A stretch of 64,000 nucleotides of DNA from Numida meleagris (Eukaryota > Chordata > Aves > Galliformes > Numididae): NCBI RefSeq assembly GCF_002078875.1, contig NC_034411.1:31576260-31640259 (forward strand), written 5' to 3'. Shown here one piece after another: positions 11,421-24,800 of the stretch. The notes below the pieces were generated by a model. That model was not told where the DNA came from, did not search any database, and saw only the letters and a program-made list of their open reading frames with translations. The translations under genes and the position numbers were made by a program. Numbering within the stretch: the stretch's first letter is position 1; every line of letters starts with the position of its first letter.

Positions 11421-14400
11421 TAGTACTTCTTTTAAGAAATATTAACAATTACGATACTTTAACACATATTCTCCAAAGGAAAAAAAAAGTAAACTACATT
11501 TTCTGTATCACCATTTTCAGAATGTGTTTAATGCAAGTAAAATACAACTTTATAGTTTTACCTGATGATTATTTTCAGGTAAAATAAAAAGGATTCATAA
11601 TGCTGTATGGAAAATAGCTTTAGCATCATTTCCCAGAAGAGTATACTCCCTCTGGACCAAGTCCTTCCCTTTCTGAACTGTTAATGGTTTAGGCCCAGAA
11701 CCGCAACTCCCAGGAGTACTTCATGAAACACACCATTAGTTTACTGAAATTCATTAAACCATTTTCATGTTTTAAATTAAACCTACGTACGTTTTTGAAT
11801 TTAATCCAAATCTGCAGACAATCTGAGGTTATCAAAAATTTTTTTATACATGAATGTAATAATTCATGTATTTCTTCTAAAAGAAAAGCTACTGTTGAGA
11901 TCTTAGGATTAAAAATATAATAGAGAAAACACATATACAAAAATAAAAAAAGGGAGATGGGGAACTAATTTTAAAAATGACCATTCTTAGTATTATATGT
12001 GCCACATGAAGAACAAGACAGCTGCATTTCTGAAAATCAGCACTGCAAAACTACAAGCAGTCCCTCTATAAAATAACAGCAAATAAACAGAATCTCTTGT
12101 ACAGAGAACAGCTTATTACTGTATAGAACCTCGTAACTGCTTTAACCAACTGAGCCTTCAAAAGTCAGTTCTTAACAAGTACGTACATAAAGCAAGGTCA
12201 GGGATCTATAATAGAAAGAATTTGGCAGTGATATTTCAGTGACAGAAATGACACTATTACTGTGATTTACAGAAGAATGATGTGGAAGATTGCATATTCT
12301 GACTTTGCTACTCTGAGTCAATACTGGCTCATCTAGAAGAAATGATAAAAAGAGCTGAGGCTGCACTGGAAGAAAACATGCAGATAAGAAAACTTACTCA
12401 TTGTCTGTATTCTATAGCAATTCTCTGGTATTGTATACTAACTTTCAGGATATGAAGCACCAGAGCATTCTGTAAGGCTCAGCTGTATTGAAAAGAAATT
12501 ACGTCGCTTATTCATGTTTACTTAGGACTATAGAATATAGTCAGTATTTTATTTCTTTCTTTCAATGTACTACTTATATTAGTATACTTATGGGTATCAT
12601 CACATGAATCTCGTAATACAAGGTTATGTGAGATGGGGCTTGAAGTAAGAAGTTGCAAGAACCTGAAAACTAACGGAAAGGAAAATTTAGATAGAAACTA
12701 CTGTTTATTTTGATCCTGAAGTTATTTTAAGCTTGTCAATTCTGTGAAATAAATAAACACTTTCATTTCATGTCATTTCAGTGCATAACTGTCTTCTCCA
12801 AATTGTGACTTGACCAGCACACCAACGCTGGGGTGTGGTACCGCACTTCTCACTTTGTAAGCACTTCAACAGCCCAATAGGTAAAGAGCACTCCCAAAGT
12901 TAGAACCATCCATGGCGGAGGTGCAGCGTCATTCCTTTACCAAAGAATGAGTTCATTAACATTAATGAAAACTAGAGGCATTTTTAAGTTTGGATAGTTA
13001 TATACTGTCTACCTAAACAGCCACTGCACTTCTGTTTTTTTCATACTGTACAGGCTTTGACTTTTTGAAAGAAGTTACAGGGTAATATTATCACAAAGAT
13101 TGCCCTGGGCATATGAGTTATACTTCATTCCAAAACAGAAGTCTTATATCCACTCTAAAATAATATTTACATCTCTGTGCTCATGCAGACCTAGATCTAA
13201 CTTTACTTAAGCTAGCTCCAATCCAATAGATCCAGTGTTTACACCTTTAATCAAATATACGCATAAGAATCTCAAACAAACAAGGAATTTAACAGCAATA
13301 CCTCTTACTAGGTACAGTCAAAAATCTACGGAAAAGCAGAGTTTCATGACAATTCAATGTTTACACTGTAGCAGTAACTTCAGCAATGGATGAATAAAGA
13401 TGTTAGCACTCAGCTTAATGAACTCAGTGTACCAACTTCAGAGACCCATAAGGGAACACAAGCTTCCAGAAGTACGCAGCATTCTCAGTCCAGTAGAAAC
13501 GGACTGCTCTTAAAACACCAAGGCAACACCACAGAATGCCTTGAGGAGATGTATGATCAATAGAAAATAAATACTTCAGCAAAAAGCTAGTGTAGTTCAA
13601 GCTCTGAGATGAGGAAGGCAGGCCTGAAAAGAATGACTGTAATAGATAAAGCCTCAACAAAGATCTATCAAGAGGCAGAAAAACAAACTCAGTATGTTCA
13701 CCTTCAGCAGATTTGTCCACAGTACGTACTGCATACAAAAACCTCACAATGAGGTATTTGGCAGCAGGCTGGAACAATCCAACTGGTAATGAAATCACAT
13801 ACCCAGGATGCCCCAGTACTTGATAAAAAACAAAATATGCATTAAAAGCAAAAACTGGATTGTTACGAAGTTGAACATCCTGCAAACACAATCCCTTTAC
13901 TAAAGCCCTCCCATAGAAATACATCATTTCTTCTCTACAGTCAAATCCAAGGAAGACTGAGCTGGATCTAACACCACAAGCTATGCTTGTCCACGTAACA
14001 TGGAGACTTTATCCACCAAACAAGGGAGGGTGACTAAAAGAGCCAAGAGGTGAGCATGCAAAGAAGTGGCTGCATGAAGATGTCAGCTCAAATCACATCA
14101 CCATCTGCTTCTTGTATGTCTGGGAATTCAAGCAAAGAATTCAGGTACAATTCTGTGACTTGCGGTGAAGTTTGTCGTCCAGGAAACAGGTGGTATCAAA
14201 TCTCTCTCCTGGGTTTAAACAAGGTTAACTCATCTCAGGGCTTGCTACATATTAGTTTAGGAACAGACTAGGTACAGCTACATTTTTAAGGAAGAACAAC
14301 CAACCTATTATTGTGGTGCTTGCTTCTCTCCTTCTTATTAAATATTGGCTTTTATTAGTCTTCATGAGCCTAGGTCTCCCAATCAAATAACTTATTTTAT

Positions 14401-17400
14401 CAGTATAATCTATACCTTCTAGATAGCCATGTGCTCCTGTTAGTACCTGATGGTCAGGTTTGTTGGAAACTTCTTGTTGGAAGCTAATTTCATTGTGGCA
14501 CATTGTGCTCAAGGAGAGAAATGTTTGTGTATTTGAGGGATTTCTTAAAAAAAAAAAATCATTCTTTCAATTTAAACATGCTGTATGAAAGACAACCGTG
14601 AAAAGATTTTCCATGCCAGCTTTTGGCATGAAATAGGCATAAATGCCCAGTAATGAATACATGCTAGATGTTCCATGGCACAGAAGTTAAGAATGATATC
14701 AGTTTTACAAACGTAAACATGAATTCTTTAGGAATAAACACTAATGTAACAGGAAAATCTCACCATGCTAGAAACTTATTTTTGTTTATAAAATGAAACA
14801 TAACAAGAGTCCTAGTAACGCCATAACAAGATATGACACAAAGATGGGAAAAAACATACTAGAAATGGGGAGAATTACAGCAGATACCATTCCTTGTGAC
14901 TAGTGCTGTGATCTATCTTGCATAATATGCAAAAGTCCTTCACAGATAGATAAACCTTTCTTTTTGACATGAAAAAAAAGCAATTACAGAAATTAATGAA
15001 AGTGGTCAGTTTGCAGTTTTCAAGGGCTTTACAATCACCTTACTCTGAAGCAGATGAAGCTGCAGAATGTGACAGAGCAATCTGGTTTGTAATGATCTAC
15101 TTCAAGGTGAGGTTTCTAAACCACGTGAGCACTCTTCAGCTGACTAATATTATTTAATCTAAAACAATCTAGATAACAATCCAGTCTGTATATGTTTCAG
15201 GGAAATTGAGTGGTAAGGGCAAAACATATTTGAAGCAACAAAAATCCTAGATAAATTTCTAAGCACAACAAAGGTAAACTTTATATTCTGGTACTGGGCC
15301 TGTTCAAGAATTCTGCAGGATGTAGCATACCTGTACCTACCGAAACAGATGTAAATAAAACACAAAATTCTCACTAATAGCAAAATGCCCATCATTTTGT
15401 TTGACCACGGTGGCATCAGCCTACTGTGCAATAATGGGACACAGCGAAGCCAGCATTTTACTTACATATATTTCTTTATAGAAGAAGTTCTCCACGTAAT
15501 TCTACGCACATGGCAGAGATAATATATGAAGATCATTTATTTCAATGATTTACAGTGAAACCTAAAATCTAGCAAGAGAATAAAGGTTACTCTTATGCTG
15601 GAGGTATTAACTAGTTCCAGTATTATCCATTCAAGCCTGAGAAAGTTACAGAGATGCTGAAATTTGCTGTTTTCTGTCAGCATTTTGCTCAGCACAGCTT
15701 GTTACTGATGGGGTGCCAGAACCTGGGAACACTCTATTAGCATTCTGCATGCAGTGTCTTAATTTCTCAGTCCAACATGCTACAGGAAAAATACAGTTAG
15801 TCACTTCTACATAAAAACATATCTGATAGCAGAAGGTACACCCTTTGGAAAACTGGAATATCGTGTTCATGAACTTTACCAACAATACTACTCTCCTTCC
15901 TATTTCTACTGGGTAAGCATTCAGCCCTACTGGAGTAAAGATAAGAATTTAAGCTAGAGAACCTTGAAATTAAATTAGAAGGTCTAACATGAAAGATTCA
16001 AGTCTGTTCTACTACATTGCACTAGTCTTCAAGGTTTAAAGACAATTAGTCAACGTTACCAACCATAAATACATTGTTTAAGGTAATTTTCCCATCTTAT
16101 GAGCATTGTACCAGAGCTCAACAATGCTCCAAAGCATCTCAGCTTCTGTCTCTCTTGTAACAGCCAGACTCTCCTGTCAGTTGTGTCTCCTGACACTCTG
16201 CTGGTGATACTAAGAACCCCAGCACCGCCTGCAACTCATACTCATTGATGTGAGAATTGTCTGCTTTTGCACTACAGAGTAATGACTGCATTGGAGTTAT
16301 GCCTGGCTATCACTAAGACAAACTGTTTTCAGGGACTCCTTTTAAATTAAATGCATCTGACTCAAATATTCATGATGCAAAGACATTTTTTTCCAGAATT
16401 CTTGCCTACTCGCACATCATCCTCTCAATACTGGTATCCTATTATGTTTCCAAAGACCAGCTTGACTGATACAAACCTGCACAACTTTTTTCTTTTTAAT
16501 GAAGAGCATTATTAATTACAGTTTCAGGTATAAAATTTTGAACAAATACAGCACGAAGCACTTAAGACTGCGCTGCTCAGATCTATGCATTAAGCATAGC
16601 AATCTTTGAGTTCTAAATTCCAATGAAAATAATAGTCTTTGTGAATTTGAAATTAGAAAAGGTTTTGCTGTGCTTTGACATAGTTTATCTGCTACTTTAA
16701 GAGCTACACAAGAGTTTATGAAAACATAGGAAGTATCCACTTTGTTCCTGCTTGACTAATTGTTAATTCAGAACTGTAACATTTGAGTATCCTCTGACAA
16801 TCACAATAGCAGTAGTCTAGCAAAGGAAAAGATACCTAAAATAAACATCTTCCACTGAGGCTGTTCCTTTTCTTTGTACTTAGGTAAAACAAATTATCCC
16901 TGAAAGTCAAACTTGTTTAAACTTCTCTCTACCAGCCACATATCTCATCTCTTCTATCAGTATCTGACTGTTCTTCCCCAGTTAAAGGTGACTTACACAG
17001 ACAGATATGTTTTCCAATAGAAAACAGCAAAAAGCAATTTCAACAGCTGCACATCGTTTATAACTCTGAACCAACAGCTTCATTCTCTAGATAAAAGGGC
17101 ATTTTTGCCAGGTTTTTCAGTGACTTTTCCCTTCTACCTCAACAACAGAAGAATTTATGTCTGTTAGAAAGATTACTTTTCTTCATTGTTTTACTTTATC
17201 TTTTTAAAAATTCTTTTACATTAGATTTTCATTTGCAATAATGAGCCTAGTATATAAGCTACATAGTTCATCTTCCTGACTGCAATATGTACAAAATAGA
17301 ACCAACAAATTCATTACAAAATTGAGAGAGGTGTCAAACTATGGCCTGGCAAGTGATATCTCTGTATTTTTATTTTTTATTGTAAAGCCCCAGTGGACTT

Positions 17401-18643
17401 GTTGAACTACTTTTATTCCATCATATCGGATTATGTAATGCCCTAGTTACCACAGATTAAAAGAGCCACGTTCTTGTTTTAGTTCTGTGTAATTTTGTAG
17501 ACACTTACGACACAGATGATTTCTCTTTAAACTCTGGAAACAAAATATGTCATGTAATTCATCAAGCAGCTAAGACACCGTTTCAAGAAATTCACATCAC
17601 TATATAATACAGCTGGCATCCAAAAGAGCTACAGTAACGTGATAACGTATTTATCAGTTACTTCAACAAGGGAGGCAAAATTAGGTCCCAAACCAAATTA
17701 TTCAGATTTGGAACAATATCTTCTGCTATTTACAGATTAAATCCATCTTTACAAAGCATCTGAACAGAAATCCAGCCTAACGCAAAGTCTACGTTCAAAA
17801 GCTTAACAGCAAAATTTATCTGAAAAAACCACGTCTATCGATAACTTCGTATTATACTAACACCTGCCATCTAGTGAGGCTGAACACAGGTCACAAACCC
17901 TATCTGAAGGTTTTACCATTATTTCCACATAGGCATTTGCTTAATTTCCTGCTTGAAACTTCCTTGGATAACTGAAGTATCTTCTGTAGTAAGGTTTAAC
18001 ATACTGAATTAAAACTATCGAAACATCTTTGAGTAGATTTGCAACCACATATAACTCATTTGTTTTTTCTGAAAAAAAAATTCTGATGATTTCATTGTTC
18101 CATTTTTGAAAAAATGTTGCAGTTTTCTTAAGGAGCTAACTTCTGCATTTCCTAAATGCAAGAGTAAAAGGTCTGCTCAAAGCAAACACAGAATAGCTCT
18201 AGAACTTAGTAGTTGCAACATATATCTACTTCAGGCATATACTTGTTCAATTTTCTTACAAAATTAACAATTTTCTTCACTGAAAGATTGCTGGTCTTGT
18301 ATAACGTACTCCCTCTCCATGGATCTTTTATATAATAAGAAGAATCAGAATTTTTCAGATGGAAATATGATACTCATGTTAATTTCAACCGTTTAAAAAC
18401 TGAAATTTAAAGACACTAAACCAACGAAGTTTAGGCACTAAAAAGAAAAGAGTATTTCAATGAACACTGTTATTTAGTTTTCTAAGGCTGAAGTGAATGT
18501 TTCATTAGTACAGTTCTAGAACAGCAAACATACTGAAACTAGCTAGAACAAGCTGTTGTTGATAGAAATGGCACTGTTTTCTTACGATGCTTATTTGACA
18601 GAAGTACGTATGTTGGATATAGAAGGAAAGAATGGCACATTAC
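10692..18643. other. Large BIRC6 intron, proximal part
   Basis: This lies between the micropeptide stop codon and the last BIRC6 exon in the window. It holds the probable 3' UTR of the micropeptide gene up to about 11.4 kb. The rest is AT-rich sequence with no recognised repeat. The longest open frame is a 167-codon minus-strand frame at 13,424-13,927, described separately. A possible plus-strand splice-bounded segment is at 13,941-14,049 (TTCTTCTCTACAG before it, GAG|GTGAGC after it) with no coding frame I recognise. Confidence 0.6.
13424..13927 (-). CDS. Unrecognised 167-codon open frame
   Basis: This frame starts ATG-ATG and runs 167 codons on the same strand as BIRC6. The product would be hydrophobic and aromatic-rich, with segments such as NAYFVFYQVLGHPGYVISL and ILWCCLGVLRAVRFYW. 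I recognise no domain and it is not the expected next BIRC6 exon. Frames of this length do turn up by chance in 64 kb of AT-rich DNA. It could also be a remnant of an old transposon or processed pseudogene. Low confidence that it is a gene. Confidence 0.12.
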   Translation of the reverse strand: MMYFYGRALVKGLCLQDVQLRNNPVFAFNAYFVFYQVLGHPGYVISLPVGLFQPAAKYLIVRFLYAVRTVDKSAEGEHTEFVFLPLDRSLLRLYLLQSFFSGLPSSSQSLNYTSFLLKYLFSIDHTSPQGILWCCLGVLRAVRFYWTENAAYFWKLVFPYGSLKLVH

Positions 18644-18812
18644 CTGAATCGTTGCGGAGGTACGATGACATTGCTGGAATGAGGCAAGACTGACTGAGTA
18701 GCTCCAAGAGAACGGATGGCAAAGCGGTGCTGTTCTGTCCTCTGCCCTCATGGCTAGTCTGGGTCTCTCCATTTGAAGTACTCCCTGCAGGATTTATGTA
18801 ACTGGCAAGAAC
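18644..18812 (-). CDS. BIRC6: BIRC6 exon 24 of window (last one visible)
   Basis: The exon is 169 bases, acceptor TGTATTTCAG, donor GTAATGTGCC. It encodes [20 protein letters not shown], then [20 protein letters not shown] and ends SYLRNDS (last codon TCA) plus one base. The next exon is not in the remaining 18.6 kb. Confidence 0.98.
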
Positions 18813-21800
18813 CTGAAATACAGAAAAGTATTTCATCAAAACTGATTTATTTTAGGCAAAAGAACTTTTGTTGTCCTCCTTAAGAAATACACCACAATAC
18901 TTTGCAAGATACTTTGTTAATTCATTACTTGTGTTTATTTCAGCAGTGCCAAAGATGTCTCAGAAGGAATTTCATTCAGTTCCTAGATTATGATCACAAT
19001 TTTGGCAAATGATAAAATTAAAAAACTATTTTAATTCTGAATGACTTCAAGAGAGCAACTAACGTGAACATAGATAAAACTGCTAGTTACTCAAAACAGG
19101 AGATTGCAAGCTCACCGCTGAGATGTGCTGCTGATCAATCCCATTCCCTTTAGAACAGCCAATACCTAAAAATTATTTTTTTAAAATGCAAATGTTTTAA
19201 AATCCATTTGTAATCTACTTTTGGATGGATCTTCCAGTAGCAGACGAGACAACTCGTGGTGAACATGTCAGTTACTCTGATCGACTGCTCATGTATATGT
19301 TCGTGCTTCAGTAAACAAGGTGCAGCCTCCCCCTCAGCAAAGGTGGGAAGCCACCTCAGGATATTCCAACTGCAGCTCCTGCTGAGTTCAAAGGCCCTTA
19401 ATGGATGCTGAAGACTTTCTTTCGTTCTCCTTCTTTGCTCTAACCCCATTACCCACTGTCTTCTGCTGCAGCATCTTATTTTTATCAGCACTCCAAATTT
19501 TCCTGAACAACCTTTCCAGAGAACTGATCATAAAACTGACTGACATCTTTAGCAAAATGCTGAAGGGTTTTTTACTTCTTCCTCCAATTGCTGACTGCTC
19601 AAAGCAAACGCCTCCTTTCCTCATGACTTTTGACAGTTAAGCTAAACCTCTGCATGGCATAACACAGAATACTGCCTGGAAGCCTCGCCAAGAGTAATTC
19701 AGGTGCTTTGAACTCTTTTGTGCTTAGGAGAATTGTTTCAGATTTTATTTGTTTTGCTTTTGTAAGAGGATGTGATACTTGTGCCTTATAATCTACAGTG
19801 ACAGAAATAACTGATTACATCAAATTGGTAACTTCATCAGCGAGGGCATGGACATTTTCAGAATTTGACCTCGTTTGTGATCTGACCCAGCCGTAATGTT
19901 AGTTAACACATTTGAGCTGATAGTTCTGTGAATGAAATTTTTGATGACTAGAATGTTTCTCATTTTACACTGCTCTAAGATAACAGGGGTTGGATGCATT
20001 TCACAATTGGACTCAAAAGGCCTAAGTGAATGGGACTTTCTTGTCCTTAATATAAGGTATTTGAAAGGCATCAGTATTATTGAGATCTAGATGCTCACTG
20101 GTGATTTAATATTGCTATTTAAGTGACGTAATCAAGATTTTACAGTATGTCTAAGTGAGATTTTGTTTAGCTGGCATACAACACATTCACAGACACTTTA
20201 CTAACAACTTTGGACATTTTCCTAAAGCAGAGAAAAAACAAGTGAAAAATGGATAGGTAACATGACTTTTGCATAAAAAATGTCTACTTCCTTATCCTTC
20301 TTCCTTAATGGACAGTCTTTACTTTTGACTGAATGCCACAGAGATGTATGACTGCTCCAGGGAAATACACTAGAAAACATCTTGGTTCACAGTCTATTCA
20401 GAACTGTCACCTAGGCTTACCCCCTTGGGTCCTTTTTATGCAGCAGCCTAGTGAAGCTTGAAAACAGCCTCACTCAAAATGTATTTAATTTTTCATGTAT
20501 ACAGTTGTACACACAGTTGTAAACTGTTTTGTTTTGGTTTTCTTTTTGCACAAAATATCACAATTACTGTACTATCAGACTAAAAAAATATAAACTATTT
20601 TTGTTTCCTAGGACCTAATGTTTCAGTCACTTGTAATTAGTCAAAATTTCATCATTACACACCTGTAGAAGGCAGGTCACATGCTCTTCTTCTAGCCTTT
20701 GCTTAGTCAAAGCTTGCTCAACATCCCATCCTGAAGCTGTGGAGCCTGTTCCAAAGCCTGTACCCTTAGCCCAGTACAACTGCTGTTCTTCTGTTGATGC
20801 ACTGTTGTGTGTACTTGACACCTGTGGCTAAGTTACAGAAAAAAAAAGTCATAATAATTTCATCTTTTTTATCTTACCAACCAATTATCTAAAAAGCCTT
20901 TATTCTGCAAAATAATGTAATTTCAATTTATTAATATAATAAAGATATTAAGATCCAGGTGAACTCAAAAGCTGTAAATAGGAATACCCCTGCCACAAAA
21001 TTGCAGTACAGATCAGCACTAAATTGTTGCAAGTGATTCTTTGGTTTAACTAAAACTGCAAGTCCATTTTTGTTTTCATTTAAAATACTGTTTACATGAT
21101 GAAAGACATTGAAATGTTATTTAATCGATATCATGCTGAACAATAAATCTCTGAAATTATTACTATTTAACTCCTACTCAAGTTGAATAACAATTAGAAG
21201 GGATGGAAGGCAGGAATGTCATCAAAAGTAAAGTGAAATGTTAAGATGCTCAAGAATATGCTGTTTTTGAATAAATGTACCAAAATGGGAAGTGGTACAA
21301 GTTACATGTATAGCTCTGATACGTGATTTCTGTATCACTGAAACATATACTCATATTTCCTCTGCAGATAACAAGGAAGAAATGCTTTGTTCTTCAATGT
21401 TCTGAGACACCTTATATTTTTCCAGAGTAGCATGTACAGCTTATTCCAATGGTCTGCATTACTGCATTTTACTAACATAATTCCAGTACTAAATTTCCTA
21501 GCCCTTATGAAAGAGTTCAAATACTTAAGGTAGTTTTGAAAATTTATCAGATCTTTGATGAAGTGGATGTGGAAAAAATTTCACCTGACCCTCCCCTGAC
21601 ACAGCCCCATGCCGTTCCCTCAGCGCTGCCCCTCCCCTCCCTGCGAGGAGCTGCAGCTGCCATGAGACCTCCCCTCAGCTCCTCTGCTCTGGGCTGAGCA
21701 CACCAAAGGGCCTAAGCCACTCCTCATACACCTCGCTGTCCAAGCCCTTCAGAATCTTCGTAGCCCTCCTCTGGATACTTTCTAATAGATTTATGTCCTT

Positions 21801-24800
21801 TTTACATTGTGGCACCCAACCTGCACCCAGTGCTGGAGGTGAGGTGATGAAATAGCTATGCGATTATTTTCATGAAGACACTGCCACACATGAACATACC
21901 GTGCCTTTAACACTCAGGAGGATTTCATGAAAAATTACTTGAAATACTGAGGGTGAAAGCTGTGCCTCAGAGATATAAGCTCTGGTGCAGGTCTGGTGGT
22001 GGATCTCTCATTTCAAGTTACCATCTATCACTTGATAGCTATGAATTGTGTAAAGCAACCTGTTTCAGGGGTCATGGAAGAACTCAAACTGAGATAAAAA
22101 GTAATGGTTGCACTTTCCCTTCAAAAGTACAATAATGCTAAGGCATTAATGCGTCATCAGTCTGATACTCAATTAGGTGCAGAATATTCAGATCCCCTTC
22201 ATAACTGACTAGCCAATGACGCGAATCATATTTCTGTAGTTTTATCTCTCATTTACTCAAACCCCTCATCGGTACCAAAAGCTGCTAAAATATGAACAGC
22301 TCTATATTTAGCAGTTGTTTAGCCATATTTAGCCACCAGAACTTTTACCATGCAGTTCTCTGCCACAATACTGTAAGGGAGGGAAAGCCATTAACAAATT
22401 TTAAACACTTTTTGAGGCAGTCTTATGCAGAAATGGCACCTCATATTCCTAATAAAATCAGCTGATACGCCTTCTGAATACAGGGTAGTTTAACACAATA
22501 AGCACCTTGAAAAAGTTTTATTTTGGAGATCCACTTGGGATCTTGACAAGTATAGATAAATGAGATTTAAAAGATTGCTCCATTTATTCATTAATTTTCC
22601 CAACTCATTTACATTTATAAGCATTTAAGAGGAAATAATTTGCAGTCAGTAGAGTTTAGATGATGAATGCTAAATAAGGTAATGAGGTCATGCTATCTAA
22701 TGATAATTAAGAAAGAATGAAAAATCCTCCATTATTATGCTTCTCATGCACTGAAAAAAAAATGATCCCGTGAAAGAAACTGATTACACCTTAATGCTTC
22801 ATGATAAGCCTTCTTTGTTGGTTAAATTTCATGATTACAATGTTTATATGCAACAAGCAAGTACAATTACTCAATCAAGCATTTTCTAATTATTTTTGTT
22901 CTTCATTCAAATGCCAACTGTGTAGAAATTAAATTTTAATGGAACTAGTGAGATTATTTTCTTTTTTTTTGTAGCAAAAACTGTTACTTTGCAATTATTC
23001 TGCTATTAAGCTTACCTCCGCCTGGTTGGGACTAGCATTGGGAACTCTTGGAGCATGGTGGCTTAGAGCAGACAGACAAGCAAGGATAAGATGTATAGCC
23101 CCAATTTCCAATGCCATTCGCCTAAGCAGCACTCCATCATCGGTAGTCAATGGCGTAGTGCTGAACAAAGTGCGCAACACATGGAAGGGCAGGGTCGGAA
23201 GCACATTTGCTGAAGGAGACTGTAAGATATGACCTAGATTCAAAAAAAGAAAAGAATCACATTTTCTTTCATTAGTTCAAAATTGCCTGTTAATCTTTGC
23301 AATGATTTACAGAACACAACAATACAGAAATACACTAAATACTTTCGCATTCAGCTATGGTAAGCTATCTAATATTAAATTTCCCTTATCAAAATTTTTT
23401 CAGAAGAATATTTCTTTGTTTCCTTTATGGACTTGATTGAAATCAAAAGTTAAAATATTTGATTCACCACTTTCAGAGAGAAAAAAATTAATTCCTTAAT
23501 AATAATGTGTGTTCTTTGTATTTACCTGCACTGCAGGTTATATTTCTAAATAAAAGAGAATGAAGGTGGTTCAGACTAATTTTTTTTTCCTAAACCTTGC
23601 AAATAGAATGAGTTAAAGAACACAGATGGTCAATAAACAGTAGCTCAGCTGACAAGCAGCTGTAATTTATCATGATGTGTTTTTTTTTTTATACTTGTGA
23701 CCAAATTATGAATTAAACCACTACAAAATCCAAGTTGTGATGTGCCTCAAGTTGAATATATGGTAAAATACTAGCATAATTTTAATTACAAGTGCTGCAT
23801 ACTTAAATTTTGTAGATCTGTCTAAAAATTTTAACCTTTATGTATTATGGACAAAAATTACTTCTTTTAAAAGCCACACCACAAATAATGGAGTGACCTA
23901 CTAATGCAACACACACAGATTTGGAAACTGCCTCATTTTTTTCTGTGTTTAACAATGCATTTTAAATTATGTCTCCAGTGTATATATAAATAGAGATATT
24001 TAAACACTGAAAATATTTCTAAATAGCCAACTCTGTTCAGAAGTTTCCTTCTCATTTTAAAGATGTTTATATTATTTTCTCCCTCAGTCTTAAGAGTTTA
24101 TCAGCTATATCATCATCCAGAGGTATTAACTGAAATACATTACAAATATGGCTACATATTTGAATGTATAAATATCTATACACACACATACCGGTTTGTG
24201 TCTATTTGCTACTCTTTGTAACGGAAAACAAAGGATGCAAAACATCATTTGACTTGGACCTTCCTAAATAAAATGTTATAGCTCTGGGACAAAAAAAAAA
24301 AAGCCTATCTCACAATCTTCCACAACTGCAGGTGTACCCAAATGACAATAGAGAAAAAGATAAAACTAAAAAAAGGATCTAAACATGTGCCCAGGATTTA
24401 CCTGCACAGACAAATGAATCCACATTTAAACTATAAGCCAAAGATTTTTCAGTGCAGATCTTCATATTATGTGAGAAAGATTATAGGTGTATGAAGAGAT
24501 GTATTTACAAAAGAAATGGAAAACGTTAATACTTCATACAGAGAACTAATGTAAACTACTGTGAACAACTGATACCATAATTTGATAAAGAGCTGAATTC
24601 ACCCTTTTGGCTCAGAGGAGAATGGAGAAACTGACTATTTAGTCCAGCAAAACCATATGCAAAGGGGGAATACAATTCCTGTCATCAAGTGCACGAGAAA
24701 GAAGAGAAGAGTTATTCACAAAGAGTAATGTAGGCACAATTATAACTGGGCACAAAACTGGATATGAATAATTTCAGGCTGAAAATGAAAGATAGCTCCT

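Noticed and set aside
1..18643. Search for the next BIRC6 exon (VLDMARHVPLY...)
   Set aside because: No reverse-complement match with flanking splice sites was seen, so the exon is taken to lie beyond the left edge.
18539..18839. Two other minus-strand frames over BIRC6 exon 24
   Set aside because: One is a shadow in another frame. The other contains the true exon but starts in the intron and runs past the donor; only 18,644-18,812 is coding.
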